From positions 124,001 to 188,000 of the forward strand of contig NZ_JAKVTG010000004.1 of the NCBI RefSeq assembly GCF_022489025.1: a stretch of 64,000 nt of DNA, in the 5' to 3' direction. Position numbers and translations under genes: made by a program. This stretch comes from Planococcus halocryophilus. GTDB taxonomy: Bacteria > Bacillota > Bacilli > Bacillales_A > Planococcaceae. The first letter of the stretch is position 1; the number at the start of each line of letters is the position of its first letter. This document shows, piece by piece, positions 16,336-25,770 of this stretch. The notes below the pieces were generated by a model, which did not search any database, was not told the DNA's origin, and worked only from the letters and a program-made list of their open reading frames with translations.

Positions 16336-17641
16336 AAGGTGTTTTTGGTATTATGTCAAAAGCGACTTTTAAGATATGGTGATTTTCCATTTCAACGATC
16401 GACCATTGGCATCCTTCTTTTACAAAAAGGTCACCCGTTTCCGCTTCAATAAGCTGATGTTGGATCCAACCAGCAATCGTATCAATGTCTTCGCTGTCTT
16501 CAAAGTTAAAACCGAAACGTTCTTCCAGATCTTTTAAAAGGACGCGACCATTTAGAAGATAGCGCGTGTCACTTTCCTTAATAATTTCTTCATCTTCATC
16601 TTCATCAAATTCATCACGAATTTCTCCAACAATTTCTTCTAGTATATCCTCCATTGTAATCAAACCTGAAGTTCCACCGTATTCATCGATCACTAGCGCG
16701 ATATGCGTACGATCTTTCTGCATTCTCACTAGAGCATTTTGAAGTGGAGTCGTTTCATGGAAATAAGGCAAGGAATGCACAAGTTCTAACATATCAAATT
16801 GGCCATTAATAGCATAATGCGTCAATACTTCTTTCGCATTGATAAATCCAATAAGGTCATCTTTATCGCCATCTCTTGCAATAGGATAACGCGTAAAACG
16901 ATGGTCACGGATTTCAGAAAGAAGTTCTTCATTCGATAAATCATCGGCAAAGGCAATCATTTGAGTTCGTGGAATCATGACATCTTTTGCACTGCGTTCA
17001 TCAAAAGCAAAAATGTTCTGCATGTAAGACAACTCGGTCTGATTGATTTCTCCGCTTTGGAAGCTTTGTGCCATAATGATTTTTAGTTCTTCTTCTGAAT
17101 GGGCTTGGTCTTCTTTCGCAGGTTCAATTCCGAAAATCCGCAAAAGAACACGAGCAGAGCCATTTAATATGAAAATAAACGGATACATAATTTTGCCAAA
17201 CCAATACAAAAAAGGAGACAGAAAGAGAATCATCCGTTCAGTAAATTGTAATGCCAATGATTTTGGTGCCATTTCCCCAATGACAACGTGTAGGAAAGTC
17301 ACTAATGAGAAAGCTAAAACAAATGAAATGACGGTGGAGGCGGAAGAAGGAACATCGAGCATTTCAAACAAAGGATAAAAAAGACGTTCAACTGTCGGTT
17401 TTCCTAACCATCCTAAGCCGAGAGCAGTAACCGTAATACCGAGCTGGCAGGCCGATAGATAATAATCCAGGTCACTGGTAATTTTTTTAACCAGTACAGC
17501 TCTTTTATTTCCTTCATCGATTAATTGGTCAATGCGCGACATCCGGACTTTTACGACGGCAAATTCCGAGCCGACGAAAACAGCCGTTAACGCGATTAAT
17601 AAGACGAGCAAAGCTAAATTCAATATAAGTATGGGGTCCAA
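16334..17641 (-). CDS. CNNM/CorC-type hemolysin family membrane protein
   Basis: A 435-residue protein with a DUF21/CNNM membrane domain (residues 1-195), two CBS domains (about 205-330, including DVMIPRTQ) and a C-terminal CorC/HlyC transporter-associated domain (about 350-430). Such proteins handle Mg2+ or other divalent ions, although many are annotated as hemolysins. The start codon is TTG at 17641; an in-frame TAA just upstream excludes a longer form. The ribosome site is unusually far and a hairpin lies between (see the separate entry). Confidence 0.9.
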   Translation of the reverse strand: MDPILILNLALLVLLIALTAVFVGSEFAVVKVRMSRIDQLIDEGNKRAVLVKKITSDLDYYLSACQLGITVTALGLGWLGKPTVERLFYPLFEMLDVPSSASTVISFVLAFSLVTFLHVVIGEMAPKSLALQFTERMILFLSPFLYWFGKIMYPFIFILNGSARVLLRIFGIEPAKEDQAHSEEELKIIMAQSFQSGEINQTELSYMQNIFAFDERSAKDVMIPRTQMIAFADDLSNEELLSEIRDHRFTRYPIARDGDKDDLIGFINAKEVLTHYAINGQFDMLELVHSLPYFHETTPLQNALVRMQKDRTHIALVIDEYGGTSGLITMEDILEEIVGEIRDEFDEDEDEEIIKESDTRYLLNGRVLLKDLEERFGFNFEDSEDIDTIAGWIQHQLIEAETGDLFVKEGCQWSIVEMENHHILKVAFDIIPKTP

Positions 17642-17670
17642 TAAATTCCCTTGTTAAGGGATTCACCTCC
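17642..17670 (-). promoter_or_regulatory. Ribosome site separated from TTG start by a small hairpin
   Basis: On the minus strand GGAGGTG (17670-17664) is 22 bases from the TTG start at 17641, far beyond the usual 5-9. Between them lies a 6-bp stem with a 3-base loop (17661-17647, TCCCTT-AAC-AAGGGA). Folding the hairpin would shorten the effective spacing to about seven bases. The arrangement could let RNA structure control translation of the ion-handling protein. Confidence 0.6.
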
Positions 17671-17728
17671 GAAAGTAGTTGTTGATGTTAAATTTACCAT
17701 AATTTTACCTCGAAATATAGAGTGAAGC

Positions 17729-18358
17729 TCAATGCTCGGCCATGATCTTACGTGTAAGCTCTTTTACATCGATGGCAGTGTCTTCATTAATGACATCATC
17801 AAGCATAATGTTTTTAAAATACTCGACACTTGCAGGCAAAGGAAGACCAAGCAATTTAGTTAAAGCAATTCGGTACATAACGACAAATTCTTTATCCGTA
17901 TTGCCTCGTTTCAACTCTGCAAAAGCTTCATAAAATTGGTCTAGCTTATCCGCTAGTTCTAGTAAACGACCTTCTACAGAGTCATCTTTTCCTTCTTTCA
18001 TGCGCTCAAAAAAAACGTCGTGAAATTCTTCAGGGATTTCTCGAAGGATAAATTTTTCCATCATACCTTCTTCCACTTTTGCGATCATTTCTTTTAGTTC
18101 AGGAGAAGCATATTTGACCGGTGTTTTGATATCGCCGATAAACACTTCTGCAAAATCGTGATTTATGGTTTTTTCATATAAAGATTTCCAATCGATTTCT
18201 CGGCCAGCACGTTCTTCAATTGTTGCAAAGAACATTGCGTACTGACTTACTTTCCACGAATGGGCTGCAACATTATGTTCTTCAAATTTGAACATTCCAG
18301 GTGCCCGGATAATTCGTTCTAAATCGTTTAATGAAGTGAAAAAACGATGAATTCCCAT
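17729..18358 (-). CDS. YfbR-like HD-domain 5'-deoxynucleotidase
   Basis: A 209-residue HD-domain phosphohydrolase started at ATG 18358, with AAAGGAGG upstream; a longer frame continues upstream but lacks a ribosome site. The metal-binding residues are in EHNVAAHSWKV (His near 28 and 33) and the HD pair in INHDFAEVFIGDIKTP near 75. YfbR-type enzymes dephosphorylate deoxyribonucleoside 5'-monophosphates. No terminator is obvious after it. Confidence 0.82.
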   Translation of the reverse strand: MGIHRFFTSLNDLERIIRAPGMFKFEEHNVAAHSWKVSQYAMFFATIEERAGREIDWKSLYEKTINHDFAEVFIGDIKTPVKYASPELKEMIAKVEEGMMEKFILREIPEEFHDVFFERMKEGKDDSVEGRLLELADKLDQFYEAFAELKRGNTDKEFVVMYRIALTKLLGLPLPASVEYFKNIMLDDVINEDTAIDVKELTRKIMAEH

Positions 18359-18521
18359 AATGACGCCTCCTTTTACATTTCTTTGTGGAATATTCACTGT
18401 AAAATAGAACCCATTGCTTAATAGAATTCTATATACACTGCCAATTTCCCTATCTTCAGCATACACGATTTTTAGTATAATAAAAATGAGCTCGAATCAA
18501 GTACGACAAAGGAGATAAAGC

Positions 18522-18998
18522 ATGACAGGTAAAACACATATTATTGGCGGTATAGCAGCAAGTCTTGCTTTTGCACAAGTTACGAATTATGATCCCATTC
18601 TTTTAGTAGGAGCAGGGGTAGTTGGTGCGGTGATTCCTGATATTTGCCATAGCGGCAGTAAAATCGGGAGAACTTTGCCGGCATTATCAAAAATAATTAA
18701 TGGTCTCTTTGGACATCGAACGTTTACGCATAGTTTGCTGTTTCTAGCATTGACTGCTTTTATACTGAAAAGTTTTATGACAGTAGAAGTCATATCAGCA
18801 GGCTTGTTAATAGGGATGGCCAGTCATATTGTATTGGATATGGCAACCAAAAGAGGTGTTAAATTGTTCTTTCCATTCAAGTGGAGCGTTCGCTTTCCTG
18901 TAACTGCGACCACTGGAGGCACTTCCGAATATTTGGTTTTCGCACTTCTTTCACTTCTGACTGTGTACTTTGGCTACGGGATTTTTCTTCCGTTATAA
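18522..18998 (+). CDS. YdjM-type metal-dependent hydrolase family membrane protein
   Basis: A 158-residue membrane protein of the YdjM/DUF457 family. The conserved segments are GKTHIIGG at residue 3, IPDICHSGSKIGR near 45, FGHRTFTHSLLFL near 63 and MASHIVLDM near 98, giving His/Asp residues of a presumed metal site next to membrane helices. Some relatives are in the E. coli SOS regulon; no LexA site was seen here. AAAGGAG lies before ATG 18522, and TATAAT at 18476 could be its -10 box. Confidence 0.82.
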   Translation: MTGKTHIIGGIAASLAFAQVTNYDPILLVGAGVVGAVIPDICHSGSKIGRTLPALSKIINGLFGHRTFTHSLLFLALTAFILKSFMTVEVISAGLLIGMASHIVLDMATKRGVKLFFPFKWSVRFPVTATTGGTSEYLVFALLSLLTVYFGYGIFLPL

Positions 18999-19057
18999 GT
19001 GTTTTATTTTCTTTCTTAAGGGAAATGAAAATATAAATACTTGAAGGAGGAAGTTTT

Positions 19058-19246
19058 ATGGCTAAAAATGATTTTTCAGAACATGCGAACCCAAAAAGTA
19101 GCCAAAGCCAGCGACAAGACGAAGAATTTAAAAGCATCGACCAGCAAGCGAAGGACCGCGGGGAAAAGATGAGAGAAAAAGGAGCTCATAGCAATAAAGG
19201 GATTGGTGATGAAAACAACCCAATTGTAGAGTCTAAAGAAGAGTAA
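19058..19246 (+). CDS. Small hydrophilic protein, 62 aa
   Basis: A 62-residue, highly charged protein (Lys, Glu, Gln, Ser; no Trp or Tyr, no Cys) behind an excellent AAGGAGG site. Such composition is common in disordered stress proteins of Bacilli, but I do not recognise the family. A weak sigma-B-like pair (GTTTTA 19001, 13 bases, GGGAAA 19020) precedes it. A imperfect hairpin at about 19285-19314 could terminate it. The reading frame and ribosome site support a real gene. Confidence 0.6.
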   Translation: MAKNDFSEHANPKSSQSQRQDEEFKSIDQQAKDRGEKMREKGAHSNKGIGDENNPIVESKEE

Positions 19247-19441
19247 GTGGTTAGAGCAGCATACGGGATAAAGAAAGTAAGAGTAAAGGGCAGAGATATG
19301 GGTCTCCGTCCTTTTCTAGTGGAATTTTTTGGTAGAAATAGATAAAAATTAGTTTTTCATCTTGTCAGTAAGAGACGAAACCTATACAATTATGAAGATT
19401 AATACTGAAAAATTAGTTTTTTAAGATAATGGAGGGATAAG

Positions 19442-21088
19442 ATGATTTCTACAACATGGAATTGGATGTGGGAAAAACATGATCAGGTAAAAGATGCATT
19501 CCGGCTTTTTACCAATCCTGGTGCTGGCATACCTGATGATCGAGACCGGGCCGAAGATGCCGGTTCTTATGATGAGCGTAAAAAAAATAGAAGTTACAAT
19601 ACACCGCAGTTAATCGGTCTGTTTCTCGGTCCGCTCCTTTTTATCTTAACTTTACTTTTCTTTAATCCTGAAGGACTACCGCCTGAAGCAAAAGCGATAC
19701 TGGCCAGTACAATTTGGATTGCGACTTGGTGGATTACAGAAGCCATTCCAATTCCTGCAACATCACTCCTGCCAATCATTCTTTTTCCAATGACTAAGGG
19801 GCTCGATGTAAGCGCTACAACTTCAGCGTATGGCAGTGATACAATCTTTTTGTTTATGGGTGGTTTTATGATTGCCCTGACAATGGAGAAATGGGATTTG
19901 CATAAGCGAATCGCCTTAACTATTATTTCTGTAATTGGAACGAACACGGAACGCATCATTCTTGGTTTCATGGTTGCGACAGGATTTCTGTCAATGTGGA
20001 TTTCCAATACTGCTACGGCAATGATGATGGTACCAATTGGCTTAGCCATTATTTATCAAGTATCGGAAGCTTTAAAATATAATTCTTCAATCGATACTTC
20101 AAAAGAGAATTTCAGCTTTGGCAAAGCTTTGATGCTAGGAATTGCATATTCTGCATCTCTTGGGGGAATTGCAACATTGATCGGAACACCTCCGAATACG
20201 TTACTTGCAGGTGCAGTCAATGAAATTTATGGTATTGAAATCACTTTTGCACAGTGGATGTTGTTTGGTGTACCGTTAGCATGGATTTTTATATTAGTTG
20301 CTTGGGTTTATCTAGTAAAAGTTGCTTATCCACAAAAGTTGAAGCATTTACCAGGGGGTAGCGAAGTAATACATCAGCAAAAAACTGACTTAGGTGGAGC
20401 TTCTTATGAAGAAAAAGCAGTCTTTGTAGTTTTCTTAGCAGTAGCACTTGCTTGGATCAGCCGCTCGTTTGTCTTGGATGCTTTTGCGCCAAACCTAGAA
20501 ATGACTGATGCAACGGTCGGTTTGATTGCTGCGATGGTATTATTCATTATTCCTTCTAAAAATAAAAAGGGCGATCACTTGTTAGACTGGGCAACCGCTG
20601 TCAAGTTGCCTTGGGGTATTTTACTGCTGTTTGGCGGGGGACTGGCTATCGCTGCCGGATTTACAAGCTCCGGGTTGTCTGAATGGATTGGCAATCAGTT
20701 GATTGGGCTACAAGGCGTCAATGTTCTGATCATTGTTTTAGTAGTCGCTGCGCTCGTGTTGTTCTTGACCGAAATTACTTCAAACACAGCTACGGCTTCG
20801 ATGATGTTCCCGATTATGGCATCACTTGCAGTTGCTCTTAACATTCATCCTTATGCACTGATGGTAACGGCAGCCGTTGCAGCATCTTGTGCATTTATGT
20901 TGCCAGTTGCAACACCTCCAAATGCGGTCGTATTCGGCTCTGGATATTTGAAGATTTCAGATATGGCCAAAGCGGGCTTTGCGCTTAATATCTTTGGTAT
21001 TTTCTTTGTCGGACTTGCGGTATTCTACTTCTTACCGCTTGTTTGGGGGATAGATCTGATGTCGATTCCAGCGGATTTTCTTAAATAA
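19442..21088 (+). CDS. DASS/SLC13 family sodium:dicarboxylate (or anion) symporter
   Basis: A 548-residue transporter of the divalent anion:Na+ symporter family, which imports succinate, malate, fumarate or sulfate-like anions. It has a soluble N-terminal tail (about residues 1-55) and about eleven membrane segments. The two SNT substrate motifs are present: MWISNTATAMMMVP near residue 183 and LTEITSNTATASMMFP near 443. GGAGGG precedes ATG 19442. The neighbour on the other strand is an MFS exporter; the two share a terminator. Confidence 0.92.
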   Translation: MISTTWNWMWEKHDQVKDAFRLFTNPGAGIPDDRDRAEDAGSYDERKKNRSYNTPQLIGLFLGPLLFILTLLFFNPEGLPPEAKAILASTIWIATWWITEAIPIPATSLLPIILFPMTKGLDVSATTSAYGSDTIFLFMGGFMIALTMEKWDLHKRIALTIISVIGTNTERIILGFMVATGFLSMWISNTATAMMMVPIGLAIIYQVSEALKYNSSIDTSKENFSFGKALMLGIAYSASLGGIATLIGTPPNTLLAGAVNEIYGIEITFAQWMLFGVPLAWIFILVAWVYLVKVAYPQKLKHLPGGSEVIHQQKTDLGGASYEEKAVFVVFLAVALAWISRSFVLDAFAPNLEMTDATVGLIAAMVLFIIPSKNKKGDHLLDWATAVKLPWGILLLFGGGLAIAAGFTSSGLSEWIGNQLIGLQGVNVLIIVLVVAALVLFLTEITSNTATASMMFPIMASLAVALNIHPYALMVTAAVAASCAFMLPVATPPNAVVFGSGYLKISDMAKAGFALNIFGIFFVGLAVFYFLPLVWGIDLMSIPADFLK

Positions 21089-21103
21089 GATTTAATTGAC
21101 AGC

Positions 21104-21142
21104 AAAAAGCAGGCTCACCTCCGGGTAGAGCCTGCTTTTTTT
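21104..21142. terminator. Bidirectional terminator, DASS transporter / MFS transporter
   Basis: A 13-bp stem (21104-21116 with 21128-21140) is followed by T residues on the plus strand. The stop codon of the convergent MFS gene lies in the hairpin, so the terminator overlaps its coding end. Confidence 0.87.
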
Positions 21143-22314
21143 CGGTAAAGAGTAATGGCCATTATATAAAGAAGCGGTAAAATAGCGCTAAATAGAACTA
21201 GGCCAGTCCAACCACCAGAGGTCCATAAAGGACTTAACACAGAACTTCCTGCTGCGACGCCTATATAGTACGATACCAAATACAGGCTAGAAGCACTGCC
21301 TTTATGGTGAGTTGCTTGCTGGCTGACAGAAGCAGCAGTTAAGGCGTGAGCAGTGAAAAAGCCGAGGCAAGTGACACAAAGGCCAACAACAATCATCCAA
21401 AGATAAGGACTAAGTGTCATGAAAATTCCAGCAGATAAAATAAATACACCTGCCAGACGGACATTGCGTAAGCCGAATTTTTCAGCAACACGGCCAGCCA
21501 TTGGCGAGCCGATGACACCGATACCATAAGCGAAAAACAAATACGATATCGCCTGCAACGACATAGAAAACGGAGAGGCTTCTAGATAAAAAGGCAAATA
21601 CGTCCAAATGCCGGTAAAAGAAGTTTGCAAAACTGTACCAAGACCAAAAACCACCAGTAGAGCAGGATTTTTTAAGTGAAACAGAAAGCCTTCTATATCT
21701 TTTGCAAAGCTTACTTGGCTAGAGTTGAAATTTTGTGATGGTGGTAGTAAATAAAGGACAATAACAAATATGAAGAGTCCAGTCACCGCAAAAACATAAA
21801 AGGAAATTTGCCACGAGAAATGGTCAGTTAGAAAGCCCGTTAAAAATCGACCCATCATCCCACCAAGTACATTGCTAGAAATATAAAGAGCAGTCGCATA
21901 AGCAATATTTTTTCGATCGATTTCTTCACTTATGTACGCGAGAGCAGCAGCAGGAACACCTGCTAGTGCAAAGCCTTGAATAAAACGAAGAAGTAGCAAT
22001 ATAGAAAATGAATCGGTCAAAGGAATGATGAAAAAAGGAATGGCTGAACCGAGTAAAGAATAAATAATATACGATTTTCTGCCGTTGCGATCAGAAAAAA
22101 ATCCAAGAATAATTAGTCCTAGTATTAAGCCGACAATGGTTAGTGATAAAGACAAGCTAGCTGTGGAAACTGAAACTTGAAATTCGTCTACAAAAACTGG
22201 CAACAAAGGCTGTACAGCATACATATTAGCAAAAATAAATAAAGAAGCAAAAAGAAGGCTGAGGATGATTTTCCAGAACTGACGGTCTTTAACGGTATAT
22301 CGAGGAGAATCCAT
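21115..22314 (-). CDS. MFS transporter (YnfM-like drug/sugar exporter family)
   Basis: A 399-residue major facilitator with 12 predicted membrane helices. The loop motif GFFSDRNGRKSYI near residue 70 is the family A motif between helices 2 and 3. The sequence recalls the YnfM/AraJ-type exporters. The substrate is unknown. The gene is monocistronic on the minus strand and ends within the shared terminator. The start at 22314 is a choice by frame; no strong ribosome site was seen, although ATGTGA GAT precedes it. Confidence 0.82.
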   Translation of the reverse strand: MDSPRYTVKDRQFWKIILSLLFASLFIFANMYAVQPLLPVFVDEFQVSVSTASLSLSLTIVGLILGLIILGFFSDRNGRKSYIIYSLLGSAIPFFIIPLTDSFSILLLLRFIQGFALAGVPAAALAYISEEIDRKNIAYATALYISSNVLGGMMGRFLTGFLTDHFSWQISFYVFAVTGLFIFVIVLYLLPPSQNFNSSQVSFAKDIEGFLFHLKNPALLVVFGLGTVLQTSFTGIWTYLPFYLEASPFSMSLQAISYLFFAYGIGVIGSPMAGRVAEKFGLRNVRLAGVFILSAGIFMTLSPYLWMIVVGLCVTCLGFFTAHALTAASVSQQATHHKGSASSLYLVSYYIGVAAGSSVLSPLWTSGGWTGLVLFSAILPLLYIMAITLYRKKAGSTRR

Positions 22315-22408
22315 AAATCACATCCGATCGACAATCAACTATAAGTGAAGTTGTCTATAATAATTACCATTTTACCATTGGTAGTCTAATTTTTCGAAAA
22401 AGAGCAAT

Positions 22409-22443
22409 AAAAAAACCCGCATGCAGTAGGCAGCGGGCTTTTC
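22409..22443 (-). terminator. Intrinsic terminator of 143-aa gene
   Basis: On the minus strand GCCCGC (22440-22435) pairs with GCGGGT (22421-22416) around a loop and is followed by a T run. It lies directly after the stop codon. Confidence 0.8.
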
Positions 22444-22875
22444 TTATAACTTATTGAAAAAAGAAAGAATTTGTTTTTTAGTTGGTTCTTGCAAACGATA
22501 ACGCAATTCTTTGTTTTGTGTGTTAACGATATGGTAAGCAGGATTTTCAGCTACAGTGAATTTCCAGTGAGGTTTTGTATTTTTCTTTTTAATTTGTAAT
22601 TCAGGAAGCATCATTTTTGACGTGAAGCTTTCAAGTTTTGCCATTAAAAAGGTATCCATGTACCGTACAATCAAAAAGCCTTGTTGGCGTTCTGGATCGA
22701 ACTTTGCCAAATTAAATTCACTGACGTCAAATCCCTTTTCATATCGCTGAACAGATGGGGACAACACAAAACAATCTTCATTCGTAAAAATTGTCGAGTT
22801 TCCTTGTTGCTTCAGCCCTAATTCTTCAATCAGAAAATCCTTGTTGACGAGACTCATTTCGCGTGCAGTAGCCAT
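22444..22875 (-). CDS. Conserved hypothetical protein, 143 aa
   Basis: A 143-residue soluble protein with no family I recognise. It has no signal peptide or membrane segment. The middle is rich in aromatic and Lys residues (RYEKGFDVSEFNLAKF, KNTKPHWKFTVAENPAY). AGGAGG lies before ATG 22875, and a TATAAT at about 22907-22912 may be its -10 box. It is transcribed alone and followed by a terminator. No function can be inferred from the context. Confidence 0.65.
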   Translation of the reverse strand: MATAREMSLVNKDFLIEELGLKQQGNSTIFTNEDCFVLSPSVQRYEKGFDVSEFNLAKFDPERQQGFLIVRYMDTFLMAKLESFTSKMMLPELQIKKKNTKPHWKFTVAENPAYHIVNTQNKELRYRLQEPTKKQILSFFNKL

Positions 22876-23187
22876 GTGATTCCTCCTAATATAAATCGTA
22901 GTTCTTCTATTATAACACTATTTCGCCGTTTAAGGGACCTTAACGAATTTTCCATAGATTTAGAGTGCGGAGAATATAAAAGCTTAAGGCTGTAAAACTA
23001 ACTGAATAAAGACTGAAAATGGACAATAGTGAAATATTTAAGTGTAATTTAACAAGTAAGCCAAATTTTTTTCGAAAAAAAGGATATTTCATTGATGCTA
23101 GTGGTTGCAATAGGAATAACGAAGAAGGAGAATGAATTTTCTGTTATATTTAATAGTAACAACGAATTATAGAGAGGAGCGATTAAA
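22876..23187. other. 312-base intergenic region between divergent genes
   Basis: It holds the ribosome site and probable -10 box (TATAAT near 22907) of the minus-strand gene and the leader of the SRAP gene (GAGAGGAG near 23172). No LexA/DinR box, riboswitch, repeat or small ORF of note was found. Confidence 0.6.
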
Positions 23188-23865
23188 GTGTGTGGAAGGT
23201 ACTCATTGTTCACAGATTATACAGTGTTAATCGAACGTTTCAATATTGAAGAAGCGACGTTAAGTAAAGATGAATATTCTGTAAGTTATAATATTGCACC
23301 TTCTCAACAAGTAGTCGCGATTGTAAATGATGGCGATAAAAACAGATTAGGTCAGTTAAGATGGGGATTAATACCTCCGTGGGCAAAAGATACAAAAGTT
23401 GGTTACAAAATGATCAATGCCCGCTCGGAAACAGTAGCGGAAAAGCCTAGTTTTCGGAATGCCTTTAAAAAGAAACGGTGTCTAGTGGTGGCAGACTCTT
23501 TTTACGAATGGCAACGTCAAGATGGTGAAAAAATTCCGATGCGTATCAAATTAAAGACTGGAGAGCCTTTTGCTTTTGCAGCACTTTGGGAATCGTGGAA
23601 AGCTCCAGATGGTCATATAGTGAATAGCTGCTCTATTTTGACGACAGCTCCAAATAAACTGATGGAATCAATTCATGATAGGATGCCGGTTATATTATCA
23701 AAAGCAGATGAAAAGACTTGGTTAGACCCAAGCGTAGAAGATATTGAAACATTGAAAGCTTTATTAAAACCTTATCAAGCTAAAGATATGGAAGCGTATC
23801 GCGTTTCTCAAGAAGTAAATTCTCCAAAAAATAATAAGAAAGAATTAATTGAAAAAGTTGGTTGA
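23188..23865 (+). CDS. SRAP domain protein (abasic-site processing, YedK/HMCES family)
   Basis: A 225-residue protein starting at GTG 23188, with GAGAGGAG upstream. After removal of Met the N-terminus is CGRYSL, where Cys2 forms the covalent thiazolidine link to abasic sites in single-stranded DNA. Conserved NIAPSQ (near 37), NARSET (near 77), SFYEW (near 110, Glu catalytic) and HDRMPVIL (near 165) are all present. Family members protect abasic sites from cleavage. No SOS box is visible. A small patatin-like gene begins shortly after it. Confidence 0.93.
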   Translation: MCGRYSLFTDYTVLIERFNIEEATLSKDEYSVSYNIAPSQQVVAIVNDGDKNRLGQLRWGLIPPWAKDTKVGYKMINARSETVAEKPSFRNAFKKKRCLVVADSFYEWQRQDGEKIPMRIKLKTGEPFAFAALWESWKAPDGHIVNSCSILTTAPNKLMESIHDRMPVILSKADEKTWLDPSVEDIETLKALLKPYQAKDMEAYRVSQEVNSPKNNKKELIEKVG

Positions 23866-23908
23866 AATAAAGGAGTTGAGTATGTACCTAGCTGAAGGAG
23901 GGGAAAAC

Positions 23909-24757
23909 ATGAAAAGTGGACTCGTGCTAGAAGGCGGTGGCATGCGAGGTGTCTATACGGGTGGTGTTCTCGAAAAGTTATTGGAAGAAAGTGTTTTTGT
24001 GGATTACGTGATTGGTGTCTCGGCAGGAGCCTGTCATGCCTCTTCTTACATTTCAAGACAAAATGGTCGGAACCGAGAAGTTACCATCGGTTATGTTAAT
24101 CATCCAGAATACCTTTCAGTTAAAAATTTACTAACAAAGCGAGAGCTTTTTGGCATGGATTTAATTTTCGATAAAATACCAAACAGCCTAGTCCCTTTTG
24201 ATTATGATCGTTTTCACGACGCTACAGAAGAGTTTGTTGTAGGGGTAACAGATTGTTTAACAGGTGAAGCGGTTTATTTTGAAAAACAAAGACGACCGGA
24301 AGATGTGTTAACGATTGTTAGAGCTTCAAGTTCCTTGCCATTAATGTCGCAACCAGTGGAATTTGAAGGGAAATTTTTAATGGACGGCAGTATTGCAGAT
24401 CCGCTGCCTATTCGAAAAGCATTGTCAGATGGAGTAACTAAGCCTATTATTATTTTGACGAGAGAAAAAGGCTATCGAAAAAAAAGAAGTCGATTTGCTG
24501 GAATTATGCCAGCGTTTGTTCGACAATATCCGGCTATCGCAAAGACTATGGAGAATCGGCATTTGTATTATAATGAAACAATGGAGTTTATCGAGAAAAT
24601 GGAACAACAGGGCTTAGCGATGGTAATTCGGCCAAAAGATTTATACAAGATTAAAGGGCTAGAGCGAAACCCAGTGAAATTAGAAACTCTTTACAATCAA
24701 GGCTACCAAGATGCCACAGATCGATTTGATGAATTGTTTCGTTTTCTTCAGAACTAA
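23909..24757 (+). CDS. Patatin-like phospholipase family protein
   Basis: A 282-residue patatin-fold hydrolase started at ATG 23909 with GGAGGGG six bases upstream; an earlier ATG in the same frame overlaps the previous gene and has no better site. The oxyanion motif EGGGMRGVYTGG is at residues 9-20, the nucleophile Ser in GVSAG near 42 and the Asp of the dyad in DGSIADPLP near 160. It resembles the YjjU-type family. Such proteins hydrolyse lipids or acyl esters. It follows SRAP and precedes a GNAT gene. Confidence 0.9.
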   Translation: MKSGLVLEGGGMRGVYTGGVLEKLLEESVFVDYVIGVSAGACHASSYISRQNGRNREVTIGYVNHPEYLSVKNLLTKRELFGMDLIFDKIPNSLVPFDYDRFHDATEEFVVGVTDCLTGEAVYFEKQRRPEDVLTIVRASSSLPLMSQPVEFEGKFLMDGSIADPLPIRKALSDGVTKPIIILTREKGYRKKRSRFAGIMPAFVRQYPAIAKTMENRHLYYNETMEFIEKMEQQGLAMVIRPKDLYKIKGLERNPVKLETLYNQGYQDATDRFDELFRFLQN

Positions 24758-24813
24758 TTATTGTTAACGACTAGAATGGCATAATGGTAAAGTTAGTAAA
24801 GGGAGAACAATTT

Positions 24814-25260
24814 ATGATTATTGCATTAAACCATCAAGATAAACAAACGGCTGAAAAAATTCAGCAAATTCAACAAGCTGCTTACCGTGTAGAAGCAGAG
24901 CTTATGGGTTTTTTTGGAATTCCGCAGCTTCGAGAAACGATTTGTGAAATTCAAAACAGCACTGAGTTGTTTATTGGGTATAACGAAGAGCAATTGCGAG
25001 GAGTTCTTTCTTATAAAGTAGAAGAAGGAGTAATCGATATCCACCGATTGGTAGTCGATTCTGCTCACTTTCGGAAAGGAATTGGTCGAGAATTATTAAG
25101 TGAAGTGCTAAAAAAATATCGTACGCATGACGTTAAAGTCAGTACTGGCTCAGCTAATCATCCAGCGATTTCTCTGTACAAGCTGTTCGGCTTTCAGGAG
25201 ATAGGCGTGATTGAAGTAGCTCCGGATATTTACTGTACACAACTGTATTTGAATAATTAA
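24814..25260 (+). CDS. GNAT family N-acetyltransferase
   Basis: A 148-residue acetyltransferase started at ATG 24814, eight bases after AAGGGAG; an ATG at 24784 has no ribosome site. The acetyl-CoA binding motif A is visible as RLVVDSAHFRKGIGRELL near residue 78, followed by the motif B region (SLYKLFGFQEIG near 122). The substrate cannot be told. It forms part of a run of small plus-strand genes ending with an Lrp regulator. Confidence 0.85.
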   Translation: MIIALNHQDKQTAEKIQQIQQAAYRVEAELMGFFGIPQLRETICEIQNSTELFIGYNEEQLRGVLSYKVEEGVIDIHRLVVDSAHFRKGIGRELLSEVLKKYRTHDVKVSTGSANHPAISLYKLFGFQEIGVIEVAPDIYCTQLYLNN

Positions 25261-25285
25261 TAAAATAAGAGCTTGAGGTGTATTT

Positions 25286-25735
25286 ATGAAACTAGATGAT
25301 ATTGATCGAAAAATACTAGCATTACTAACGGGCAATGGCCGCATGTCATATGTGGATATTGGCAAAGAACTTAACTTATCGCGAGTGGCGATTCGAGAAA
25401 GAGTGCATCAGCTTACAGAAGCGGGAGTTATTGAAAGTTTTACAGTGGTCATTAACAGTGAAAAAGTAGGCAAAAAAGTATCTGGATTTTTTGAAGTAGA
25501 TTGCGAGCCGGCTTCGCTCGTAAAAGTAGCTCAAGCTTTAGCGGACAACCCAAGCGTTGCCAGCTGCTACCAAATGACCGGACCATCGACACTTCATATG
25601 CATGTACTAGTTGATGATTTTATCGACCTAGAAAAATTTATAAACGAAGAAATGTATGCACTCGAAGGCATTACAAGAGTAGAGAGTCATATTCTACTTC
25701 GCCGCTTCAAGAGCCGTACAGGGATGAAATTATAA
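25286..25735 (+). CDS. Lrp/AsnC family transcriptional regulator
   Basis: A 149-residue regulator. Residues 3-45 hold the winged helix-turn-helix (DDIDRKILALL, MSYVDIGKELNLSRVAIRERV) and residues 65-140 the RAM ligand domain (GFFEVDCEPASLVKVA, MTGPSTLHMHVLVDD). It resembles B. subtilis YwrC, which lies next to the ywrABD genes. Here it is located just upstream of a peptide transporter operon that ends near the ywrD and ywrA/B-like genes. It has its own terminator. Confidence 0.9.
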   Translation: MKLDDIDRKILALLTGNGRMSYVDIGKELNLSRVAIRERVHQLTEAGVIESFTVVINSEKVGKKVSGFFEVDCEPASLVKVAQALADNPSVASCYQMTGPSTLHMHVLVDDFIDLEKFINEEMYALEGITRVESHILLRRFKSRTGMKL

Positions 25736-25770
25736 AAGTCTACAGCTGAAAAGCTGTGGGCTTTTATTTT
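25734..25770 (+). terminator. Intrinsic terminator of Lrp gene
   Basis: A 14-bp stem with wobble pairs (25735-25748 with 25751-25764), GAAA-type loop and T run. Between it and the transporter operon are about 230 AT-rich bases with no clear promoter match. Confidence 0.8.

Noticed and set aside
22876..23187. LexA/DinR box before the SRAP gene
   Set aside because: No site of the CGAAC-N4-GTTCG type was found in the gap, although the family is often called SOS-associated.
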